Shown here piece by piece: positions 1 to 5,050 of a DNA stretch of 5,983 nucleotides. Position 1 is the first letter of the stretch. Each line of letters starts with the position of its first letter. Below the pieces are notes generated by a model that was given only the letters and a program-made list of their open reading frames with translations, had not been told where the DNA came from and ran no database searches. The position numbers and the translations under genes were made by a program. The stretch is from Candidatus Melainabacteria bacterium (GTDB lineage: Bacteria; Actinomycetota; Actinomycetes; Mycobacteriales; Pseudonocardiaceae), in assembly GCA_903970565.1 (NCBI GenBank), contig CAJCJE010000004.1, forward strand, positions 1-5,983. Direction: 5' to 3'.

Positions 1-309
1 CACCAGCACCGGTGCGGGGGCGGTACGAGCCAGCGCGAGGCCGGCGAAGGCAAGCCCGCCGATGAGCAGGCCCACGGCCAGATGAGGCCGGATTCGTCTC
101 GGGTCGAGCATGGTGCCCAGCGCACCGGCGCCGAACACCTCGCCCAGCACGTAGACGGCAGCCAGCGCGGCGCCCAGGGTGTAGCCACCCGGTGACTGGC
201 GGACCAGAAAGACGCTGCCGAGTGGGGCCATGGCGATCGGCAGTTTCCCCGCGACCGACACGGCGCCCCAGGTCAGCACTTTCTTCGTTATCAGCCTGTG
301 GTAGCTCAT
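1..309 (-). CDS. MFS transporter, N-terminal 103 residues (runs off left edge)
   Basis: I translated this reading frame by hand from the ATG at 309-307; it stays open to base 1, so only the first 103 residues are present. The product begins MSYHRLITKK and then shows hydrophobic segments at about residues 11-36, 43-65 and 76-95. Between the second and third lies a GALGTMLDPRR loop that resembles the conserved loop between helices 2 and 3 of major facilitator superfamily proteins. A strong Shine-Dalgarno AGAGGGG lies 5 bases before the ATG (plus-strand 315-321). The start is only 15 bases after the stop of the ATP-grasp ligase gene, so the two are probably co-transcribed. Position at the end of a biosynthetic operon suggests export of, or self-resistance to, the pathway product; this is inferred from context, and the substrate is unknown. 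MFS membership is based on hydrophobicity pattern and the loop motif only, since most of the protein is missing. Confidence 0.75.
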   Translation of the reverse strand, partial: MSYHRLITKKVLTWGAVSVAGKLPIAMAPLGSVFLVRQSPGGYTLGAALAAVYVLGEVFGAGALGTMLDPRRIRPHLAVGLLIGGLAFAGLALARTAPAPVLV

Positions 310-314
310 CGAAT

Positions 315-321
315 CCCCTCT
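315..321 (-). promoter_or_regulatory. Ribosome binding site of the transporter gene
   Basis: AGAGGGG on the minus strand, 5 bases before the ATG at 309. It fixes the start of a gene that is cut off by the window edge. Confidence 0.6.
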
Positions 322-324
322 GCT

Positions 325-1653
325 CTACCCGGCGGGAGTGGTGGCGAACGTGCCGGCGAACTCTCGCTCGATTCGTTCCGCCTCGGCCACGCTCTGCGCC
401 ACCACCAGATATTCGCCGAATCCACCGTCCGGACCGTTGTCGTCGACCGTGATCAGTACACCACTCCGCGTGCGCGGATTATAGGCGAGGTCACGTTCAT
501 TGAGGCGTCTGATGGTCTCGTCGAACGTGGGGAAGGTGCAGCGGCGCAATTCGATCAGCACGCGGTCGTGAAAGTAGTCTCCGCCGACGAGCCGCTCGCC
601 GATGTGGTGGATGTGGCTGGAGCCGCCGACCCGGCCGTTGAACTCGTTGATCAGAATCCGTTCGTCCGGTGTGACGATCGCGTCGATGCTCACCGTGCCC
701 CGGTAGCCCATTGCGAACAGCGGCTCACACAACAGCGACGCCTGATCGAGGAAGCCGGGGAATCGCGGGAGATCGGCCGAGGGCGCCGGCACGATCAGAC
801 CGTTGATGACCGGCATCATCCGCATCTCGCCGTGGCCGACGAACTCGACGCCCTTGTCGGTGATCACCACCTCGGCGTAGATCGGCGCGGAGTCCGGGAT
901 GTAGTGCTCGATCACCACCCGCCGCCTGCCGTTCTCGGTGTACCAGGCCCAGCGTTGCGCGAGGTACGCGGTGAGCGCGGCCCGGTCGTTGATCACCTCG
1001 GTGTGGTGGGCACCGATCGGCCGCACGCCCGCTACGGGACTGATGATCTCGTTGCCGAAGCCGGCCACGTGAAAGTCCTGCTTGACGATGGCGCAGCGGC
1101 CCGAGGAGAGGTACGACCAGATCATGTCCCCGGCCACATCGCGATCGCCGGTGACGCCGCCGTCGGCCACGGCGATTCCGGTGCCACCCGCGAGCGCGCG
1201 GAACGTCGCCTTGCTGTTGATCAGCTCCCCGCCGCCCTGGTCGACGAAGCCGAAGCCGGGTGTGCCGGCGTCGAGCCCGAGCGCGTGGACCAGTTCGACC
1301 ACGGCGCTGTCGAAATGGAAGGGCAGCGCGTTGTCGATGCCGTGCTCGGCCACCAGGTCGCGCAGGGCGGCCACGAACGCCGGCTTCCTGAGGCGGTCAC
1401 GGGAGAGCATGTCGTAGCCGAGCCGGCCGGGCGGGGGAACCACGACCTTCAGCTCGAACCCGAGCTGTTCACTCGCGTAACGCAGGAAAGCCGGATCGGG
1501 CTCTGCCGGAAGTACGACGATGTCGCCGCGTTGCGCGCTCCACACCATCCGGCTGGCCTGATTGGCCACGTATCGCCGGTACTCGGGTGCCAGCGCGGCC
1601 AGGTCGCCGACCATCTCCTCGGTCCGTTGATTGCTGATCACCAGCGTTCCCAT
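325..1653 (-). CDS. ATP-grasp carboxylate-amine (peptide) ligase, PGM1-like
   Basis: This 442-residue soluble protein has a preATP-grasp N-terminal domain (about 1-90, with the characteristic GDIVVLPAEPDPAFLRY at 43-59) and an ATP-grasp domain (about 90-370). Visible motifs are VKQDFHVAGFGNE at 190-202 (likely ATP-binding lysine K191 and glycine loop), VVIEHYI at 246-252, SIDAI at 322-326 and ILINEFNGRVGGSSHIHH at 333-350, where D324, E337 and N339 are probable magnesium ligands. The INEFNGRVGGSSHIH stretch recalls the peptide ligase PGM1 of pheganomycin biosynthesis and its relatives. Such enzymes activate a carboxylate as an acyl phosphate and couple it to an amine. The gene starts 27 bases after the ADIC synthase stop, with GGAAGGG 5 bases before its ATG. 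The context suggests that it attaches an amino acid, peptide or amine to an anthranilate- or phenazine-type acid, but both substrates are inference. The ATP-grasp fold is secure; the PGM1 subgroup is recognised from memory of the motif. Confidence 0.85.
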   Translation of the reverse strand: MGTLVISNQRTEEMVGDLAALAPEYRRYVANQASRMVWSAQRGDIVVLPAEPDPAFLRYASEQLGFELKVVVPPPGRLGYDMLSRDRLRKPAFVAALRDLVAEHGIDNALPFHFDSAVVELVHALGLDAGTPGFGFVDQGGGELINSKATFRALAGGTGIAVADGGVTGDRDVAGDMIWSYLSSGRCAIVKQDFHVAGFGNEIISPVAGVRPIGAHHTEVINDRAALTAYLAQRWAWYTENGRRRVVIEHYIPDSAPIYAEVVITDKGVEFVGHGEMRMMPVINGLIVPAPSADLPRFPGFLDQASLLCEPLFAMGYRGTVSIDAIVTPDERILINEFNGRVGGSSHIHHIGERLVGGDYFHDRVLIELRRCTFPTFDETIRRLNERDLAYNPRTRSGVLITVDDNGPDGGFGEYLVVAQSVAEAERIEREFAGTFATTPAG

Positions 1654-1658
1654 GATTT

Positions 1659-1665
1659 CCCTTCC
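1659..1665 (-). promoter_or_regulatory. Ribosome binding site of the ATP-grasp ligase gene
   Basis: GGAAGGG on the minus strand, 5 bases before the ATG at 1653, inside the 27-base gap after the phzE stop codon. No promoter is evident in this gap, which supports read-through from phzE. Confidence 0.6.
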
Positions 1666-1680
1666 GTTGTTCTTCTCGGC

Positions 1681-3552
1681 TCAGGCCGTACGCATCGCGG
1701 CGTGGGATTCGGTGAGCAGCGCGGACAGCGTGTCGGCGAGGATGTCCAGACCGTCCGGGCTGAGCACGGACTCGGGATGGAACTGCAAGGAGCACAACGC
1801 GGGCCCGCGCAACGCGTGTACCTCTCCGGTGACGGGGTCACGGCTGACCTCCACGCCGTTGGCCTCGTCGGCCGGGCTGATCGCGGCGAAGGTGTTGTAG
1901 AAGCCCACCCTCCGCGACGTGCCGAACAGGTCGATCTCGCGTTGCCGGCCCTGGTTGGGGCTGTCCTTGCGGATCACGTCGAACCCGATCAGTCCACTGA
2001 GGACCTGGTGGCCGAGGCAGACCGACAACAGCGGTATGCCTTCGGCCAGGACGCGCCGGATGATCGCGCGCAGTATGGCGATCTTGGGGTCAGCGAGGTC
2101 GCGCGGATCGCCGGGTCCGGGGCCGACCAGCACGAGGTCGTGTGCCGAAGGGTCCATCGCCTCGTCGAACCGGCGGATGACGATCTCCGCGCCCAGTGCG
2201 TTGAGCTGGTGGCCCAGCATCGCCGTGAACGTGTCCTCGGCGTCCACCAGCAAGATCCTGACTCCCAGGAGGCCGGGAACCGGGCGCTGCCTGGCCGAGG
2301 GCGAACGGAACCAGAACTCCGCCAGCGGGGCGTTGCGCCGGCGCAACGCGGACACCACGTCGGGATGGGTGCCGAGCCGGGCGCCACCGTCGGAGACGCG
2401 GGCGTCGAGCGCGCCGCGAAAGGCGCCGAGCACCCCCGCGGTTTTGGCCACGGTCTCGGCGGCCTCGGCATCGGGGTCGGAGTGGCGCACGAGCGTCGCG
2501 CCGACCCCGATCCGGACGGTGCCCGCCCGGTCGATCTCCGCGCAGCGGATGAGGATCGCGGAATCCAGCTCGTTCCTGCCGATCAGTGCCACGACACCGC
2601 TGTAGTGGCCGCGACCGCCGTGTTCGTGCCGGCGTAGTACGTGGCAGGCGCTCTCCAGTGGGCTGCCGGTCACGGTCGGCGCGAACATCGTCTCGCGGAG
2701 GATGTCGCGCGGGTCGTGGGTGCTTCGCCCCTCGATCAGGTACTCGGTGTGCGAGAGCCGGGCCATCTCCTTGAGGTACGGGCCGATGATCCGGCCGCCG
2801 CCGTCGCAGATCCGGCCGAGCATCTTCAGTTCCTCGTCGAGCACCATGTACAGCTCCTCGGTTTCCTTGCGGTCGCCGAGAAAACGCAGTGTGCCGGATA
2901 CGGTCGGGCCGGACTCCGGGTAGCGGAACGTGCCGCTGATCGGGTTCATCGTGACCGTCTGGTCCCGCACGCTGACGTGCCGTTCTGGGCTGGCGCCGAC
3001 GAACACGTGCCCGTCGGTGCACACCAGGAATGTCCAGTAGGCGCCCTGCTCACCGGCGAGCAGGCGGCGGAACACGGTGAGTCCGACCTCGGGCGGCAGG
3101 TCGGGAATCCGGGCCAGGAACGAGCGCTTGATCACGAAGTTGGCCCCGGTTCCCTGGCCGATCTCCTCGGCGATGATCCGTCGGACGATCTCGGCGTAGG
3201 TTTCGTCGTCGACGTCGAACCGTTCCCCGGTCAGGGAGATGTGCGTGTCGGGCAGCAGGCGCAGCACGTCTGCGCGCGGCAGTTCGACGTGTTCCCGTAC
3301 CGACATCGCCAGCAGTTCGGCGCCGTCGTCGGTGCATTCGAAACCGCGTTCGGCGATCTGCCGGTAGGGGATCAGCGCCAGCACCTCCGGCTCACCGGTC
3401 CGCACCGGCACCGGCAGGTCGGCCAGCGTGGCCGGCCGCGTGACGTCGCCCGCCAGCACTTCGACGACATCTCCTGGCGTCGATCCCGGTCGGTGTATCA
3501 ACGCATAGGAATTTTCCCGGCCGGCAAGAACAGCATCGAAAAGCGTGCTCAC
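1681..3552 (-). CDS. phzE: PhzE-type 2-amino-2-deoxyisochorismate (ADIC) synthase, fused synthase-amidotransferase
   Basis: The 623-residue fusion matches the usual PhzE size. The chorismate-binding (anthranilate synthase I-like) domain covers about 1-380, with GASPERHVS at 186-194, PISGTFRY at 204-211, ELYMVLDEELKML at 234-246, HTEYLIEG at 268-275, GSPLESACHVLRRHE at 296-310 and IGVGATLVRHSDP at 348-360. A linker (about 385-428) leads to a class I glutamine amidotransferase: GPGPGDPRD at 477-485, nucleophile C512 in VCLGHQVLSG, and H592/E594 in QFHPES. NQGRQREIDLFG with VGFYNTFAA (533-557) is very PhzE-like. The enzyme aminates chorismate with glutamine-derived ammonia to give ADIC, normally without pyruvate elimination to anthranilate. 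The GTG start sits 8 bases after a G6 run and fits the PhzE N-terminus. It is divergent from the malic enzyme and leads the operon with the ligase and transporter. A fused anthranilate synthase is the main alternative, judged less likely because the linker and C-terminal signatures follow PhzE. Confidence 0.9.
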   Translation of the reverse strand: MSTLFDAVLAGRENSYALIHRPGSTPGDVVEVLAGDVTRPATLADLPVPVRTGEPEVLALIPYRQIAERGFECTDDGAELLAMSVREHVELPRADVLRLLPDTHISLTGERFDVDDETYAEIVRRIIAEEIGQGTGANFVIKRSFLARIPDLPPEVGLTVFRRLLAGEQGAYWTFLVCTDGHVFVGASPERHVSVRDQTVTMNPISGTFRYPESGPTVSGTLRFLGDRKETEELYMVLDEELKMLGRICDGGGRIIGPYLKEMARLSHTEYLIEGRSTHDPRDILRETMFAPTVTGSPLESACHVLRRHEHGGRGHYSGVVALIGRNELDSAILIRCAEIDRAGTVRIGVGATLVRHSDPDAEAAETVAKTAGVLGAFRGALDARVSDGGARLGTHPDVVSALRRRNAPLAEFWFRSPSARQRPVPGLLGVRILLVDAEDTFTAMLGHQLNALGAEIVIRRFDEAMDPSAHDLVLVGPGPGDPRDLADPKIAILRAIIRRVLAEGIPLLSVCLGHQVLSGLIGFDVIRKDSPNQGRQREIDLFGTSRRVGFYNTFAAISPADEANGVEVSRDPVTGEVHALRGPALCSLQFHPESVLSPDGLDILADTLSALLTESHAAMRTA

Positions 3553-3574
3553 GTCTTTTTCCCCCCGGTGCTGG

Positions 3575-3592
3575 CGACGTTATCGACGTTAG
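3575..3592. repeat. Tandem 9-base repeat (CGACGTTA-T / CGACGTTA-G) at the phzE promoter
   Basis: CGACGTTAT is followed directly by CGACGTTAG. On the phzE strand this reads as two successive TAACGTCG units, beginning about 40 bases upstream of the GTG. It may be a regulator site or part of the phzE core promoter: TAACGT at 3591-3586 on the minus strand is a poor -10 candidate. Function is inferred. Confidence 0.4.
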
Positions 3593-3614
3593 GGCGGCCG
3601 GGGCTCGCGCGGAA

Positions 3615-3631
3615 CTACCCAGGCGAGCCGT
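3615..3631 (+). promoter_or_regulatory. Degenerate third copy of the shared dyad motif
   Basis: This site begins CTACCC and contains CGAG and a final GT, matching 12 of 17 positions of the copy at 3657 and 11 of 17 of the copy at 4971. Its right arm is not palindromic. It starts exactly 42 bases before the copy at 3657, about four helical turns, so the two would lie on the same DNA face. It is the copy nearer phzE and could serve that promoter. It might also be chance similarity. Confidence 0.35.
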
Positions 3632-3656
3632 TGGCGAATGGGCAGGTCCCCGTGGA

Positions 3657-3673
3657 CTACCCGCACGAGTAGT
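3657..3673 (+). promoter_or_regulatory. Putative operator: dyad motif upstream of the malic enzyme gene
   Basis: CTACCCGCACGAGTAGT has perfect arms which extend to GACTAC-N8-GTAGTC (3655-3674). It matches 14 of 17 positions with the site upstream of the DAHP synthase gene, including the exact nonamer ACGAGTAGT. It covers the place where a -35 box would fall for the candidate -10 TACATT at 3696-3701, which suggests an activator or repressor of the malic enzyme promoter. The regulator is not in the window. Confidence 0.55.
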
Positions 3674-3695
3674 CGGGTGGTCGGGAAAAGCGTTC

Positions 3696-3701
3696 TACAT
3701 T
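3696..3701 (+). promoter_or_regulatory. Candidate -10 element of the malic enzyme gene
   Basis: TACATT matches 4 of 6 positions of the TATAAT consensus. It begins 23 bases after the last base of the dyad motif, the same spacing as at the DAHP synthase promoter. No -35 consensus lies at the normal distance. Confidence 0.35.
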
Positions 3702-3730
3702 TCGAAGGACATCCACTGGACGAGTGCAAT

Positions 3731-3735
3731 GGAGG
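3731..3735 (+). promoter_or_regulatory. Ribosome binding site deciding the malic enzyme start
   Basis: GGAGG lies 4 bases before GTG 3740. An in-frame ATG at 3638 would add 34 residues, but that stretch runs through the dyad motif and the candidate -10, so the GTG is preferred. Confidence 0.65.
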
Positions 3736-3739
3736 CATC

Positions 3740-4900
3740 GTGTCCGTCACCACTGCCGGAATTCCGGTAACCGACGACGAGATATTCCGGGTTCACCGTG
3801 GCGGCAAACTCACGGTGGAGGCCACCGAATCGCTCACCGATGCCCGCGCGCTGTCGATCGCGTACACCCCGGGAGTCGCCAGGGTGAGCCTGGCAATAGC
3901 CGACCGGCCCGAACGAGTCGCCGACTACACGTGGGCGAGCCGCCTGGTGGCGGTCGTCACCGACGGAACCGCGGTGCTCGGCCTCGGCAACGTCGGCCCG
4001 CGTGCCTCCCTGCCGGTCATGGAGGGCAAGGCCGCGCTGTTCCGCACGTTCGCCGGGCTCAACGCGATCCCGCTGGCGCTGGACACGACGGATGTGGACG
4101 AGATCGTGGCGACGCTGGTCCGGCTGCGCCCATCGTTCGGTGCGGTCAGTCTGGAAGACGTCGCGGCGCCGCGCTGCTTCGAACTGGAGGCCAAGCTGAT
4201 CGAAGCGCTCGACTGCCCGGTCATGCACGACGACCAGCACGGCACGGCCATCGTGACACTCGCCGGACTGCGCGGTGCGGCCAGGCTGCTCGGCAGGCCG
4301 CTGGAGCGCATTCGCGTGGTGGTCCTCGGCGCCGGTGCCGCCGGCATCGCGTGCGCACGTCTGCTGCACGCCAGTGGCGTCGGTGAGGTCACCGTGCTCG
4401 ACTCGCGCGGCATCCTGTTCCCGGGCCGTCCCGGGCTCAACCCGGTCAAGGCCGAACTGGCGGAACTGACCAACCCGCACGGCCGGCGCGGTGGCGTCGC
4501 CGAGGCGTTGCGCGGCGCGAGCGCGCTGATCGGTGTCTCCTCGTCCCAGGTGCCGGCCGAGGCTTTGGCGGCGATGGCACCGGACCCCATCGTGTTCGCG
4601 CTGTCCAACCCACGACCGGAGGTGGACCCGGTGTCGGCCAAGCGATACGCCGCCGTCGTCGGCACCGGCGGCAGCGACTTTCCCAATCAGATCAACAATG
4701 TGCTGGCTTCTCCCGGTGTTTTCCTGGGTGCGCTGAACGCGGGCGCGCCCCGCATCACGCAACGCATGAAGCTGGCCGCGACCGAGGCCATCGCGGCGAT
4801 CGCGGCCGAGGACCTGGCGGCCGACCGGGTGATCCCCAGCGTGCTGGACCCCAGGGTGACGCCGGCGGTGGCGGACGCGGTTGCCCGAGCGGCCCAGTAG
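3740..4900 (+). CDS. NAD(P)-dependent malic enzyme, short bacterial form
   Basis: The enzyme oxidatively decarboxylates malate to pyruvate and CO2, producing NAD(P)H in the cytoplasm. From the GTG at 3740 it has 386 residues, close to the roughly 400 of short bacterial malic enzymes. Motifs occur in the expected order: SIAYTPGVA at 39-47 (catalytic Y42), AVLGLGNVGPRASLPVMEGKA at 78-98 (lysine K97), SLEDVAAPRCFE at 137-148 (metal ligands E139 and D140), HDDQHGTAIV at 163-172, the Rossmann GAGAAG at 197-202, LSNP at 288-291, and SDFPNQINNVL at 312-322. I chose the GTG because GGAGG lies 4 bases upstream and the family N-terminus (DDEIFRVHRGGKL) starts soon after. Cofactor preference cannot be assigned safely. 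The gene ends with two TAG codons in succession. Lying between phzE and a PhzC-type gene and sharing the dyad motif, it may supply reducing power or pyruvate for the pathway; this role is inference. Confidence 0.93.
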   Translation: MSVTTAGIPVTDDEIFRVHRGGKLTVEATESLTDARALSIAYTPGVARVSLAIADRPERVADYTWASRLVAVVTDGTAVLGLGNVGPRASLPVMEGKAALFRTFAGLNAIPLALDTTDVDEIVATLVRLRPSFGAVSLEDVAAPRCFELEAKLIEALDCPVMHDDQHGTAIVTLAGLRGAARLLGRPLERIRVVVLGAGAAGIACARLLHASGVGEVTVLDSRGILFPGRPGLNPVKAELAELTNPHGRRGGVAEALRGASALIGVSSSQVPAEALAAMAPDPIVFALSNPRPEVDPVSAKRYAAVVGTGGSDFPNQINNVLASPGVFLGALNAGAPRITQRMKLAATEAIAAIAAEDLAADRVIPSVLDPRVTPAVADAVARAAQ

Positions 4901-4932
4901 TAGGTTCTGGTCGGTTCCGGACAACTAATCGC

Positions 4933-4953
4933 CCATGTCGTTGCGGCACATGG
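4933..4953. repeat. Inverted repeat CCATGT-N9-ACATGG after the malic enzyme gene
   Basis: Two perfect 6-base arms flank a 9-base spacer, 32 bases after the malic enzyme stop codon. There is no T-run behind it, so it is not a classic intrinsic terminator. It could be a weak hairpin terminator or a separate protein-binding site. Confidence 0.35.
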
Positions 4954-4970
4954 CTTGTGGTGAGCGCGTC

Positions 4971-4987
4971 CTACTTGGACGAGTAGT
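4971..4987 (+). promoter_or_regulatory. Putative operator: dyad motif upstream of the DAHP synthase gene
   Basis: CTACTTGGACGAGTAGT has the same CTAC-N8-GTAG layout as the site at 3657 and agrees with it at 14 of 17 positions. It ends 63 bases before the GTG start. The candidate -10 TACGGT begins 23 bases after its last base, as at the malic enzyme promoter. Confidence 0.55.
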
Positions 4988-5009
4988 GGGCCGCCGGACG
5001 CCGTGGCAT

Positions 5010-5015
5010 TACGGT
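5010..5015 (+). promoter_or_regulatory. Candidate -10 element of the DAHP synthase gene
   Basis: TACGGT matches only 3 of 6 positions of the TATAAT consensus, but sits at the same distance from the dyad motif as the malic enzyme candidate. It is supported by this spacing rather than by its sequence. Confidence 0.3.
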
Positions 5016-5040
5016 TGTCCTGTACCCACAACGAGCGAAC

Positions 5041-5045
5041 GGGAG
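5041..5045 (+). promoter_or_regulatory. Ribosome binding site of the DAHP synthase gene
   Basis: GGGAG lies 5 bases before the GTG at 5051. It decides the start, since the protein has no methionine codon before residue 65, which lies just ahead of the conserved QAGDCAE motif. Confidence 0.6.
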
Positions 5046-5050
5046 AACTC

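Larger units (their letters stand above)
3553..3739. promoter_or_regulatory. Divergent promoter region between phzE and the malic enzyme gene
   Basis: These 187 bases are the only space for promoters of the two divergent arms. They contain one good and one degenerate copy of a dyad motif, a 9-base tandem repeat near phzE, and weak -10-like hexamers on both sides. No convincing -35 TTGACA box was found in either direction, which fits activator-dependent promoters. No small gene was recognised here. Confidence 0.6.
4901..5050 (+). promoter_or_regulatory. Intergenic promoter region of the DAHP synthase gene
   Basis: This 150-base gap holds an inverted repeat (4933-4953), the second good copy of the dyad motif (4971-4987), a weak -10 candidate (5010-5015) and a small inverted repeat GTTGT-N9-ACAAC (5014-5032). 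It looks like a promoter rather than a plain operon spacer, so the DAHP synthase gene probably has its own transcript. No small gene was recognised. Confidence 0.5.

Noticed and set aside
298..2637. A 779-codon open frame on the plus strand opposite the ligase and phzE
   Set aside because: It is antisense to two recognisable enzymes, has no family motifs, starts in a spot without a ribosome site, and is rich in the Arg/Val/Asp/His mix expected from reading a high-GC gene backwards.
2641..3672. A 343-codon plus-strand open frame crossing the divergent promoter
   Set aside because: Most of it is antisense to phzE, it ends within the promoter region, and the protein shows no recognisable domain.
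3657..3690. SARP-type activator site (direct heptamers spaced at 11 bases)
   Set aside because: Similar GTAGTCGG and GTGGTCGG units occur here but at 8-base spacing, and they are not repeated upstream of the DAHP synthase gene; the conserved element is a dyad instead.
3638..3739. An upstream ATG start for the malic enzyme (34 extra residues)
   Set aside because: The extension crosses the dyad motif and the candidate -10, has no good ribosome site, and reads unlike a malic enzyme N-terminus; GTG 3740 follows GGAGG.
3695..4924. A 409-codon open frame on the minus strand opposite the malic enzyme
   Set aside because: It is the antisense shadow of a gene with every malic enzyme motif; its composition is low-complexity Arg/Gly/Gln/Asp, and no domain is recognisable.
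4933..4953. Intrinsic terminator after the malic enzyme gene
   Set aside because: The hairpin arms are only 6 bases and no T-run follows, so I list it as an inverted repeat rather than a terminator.
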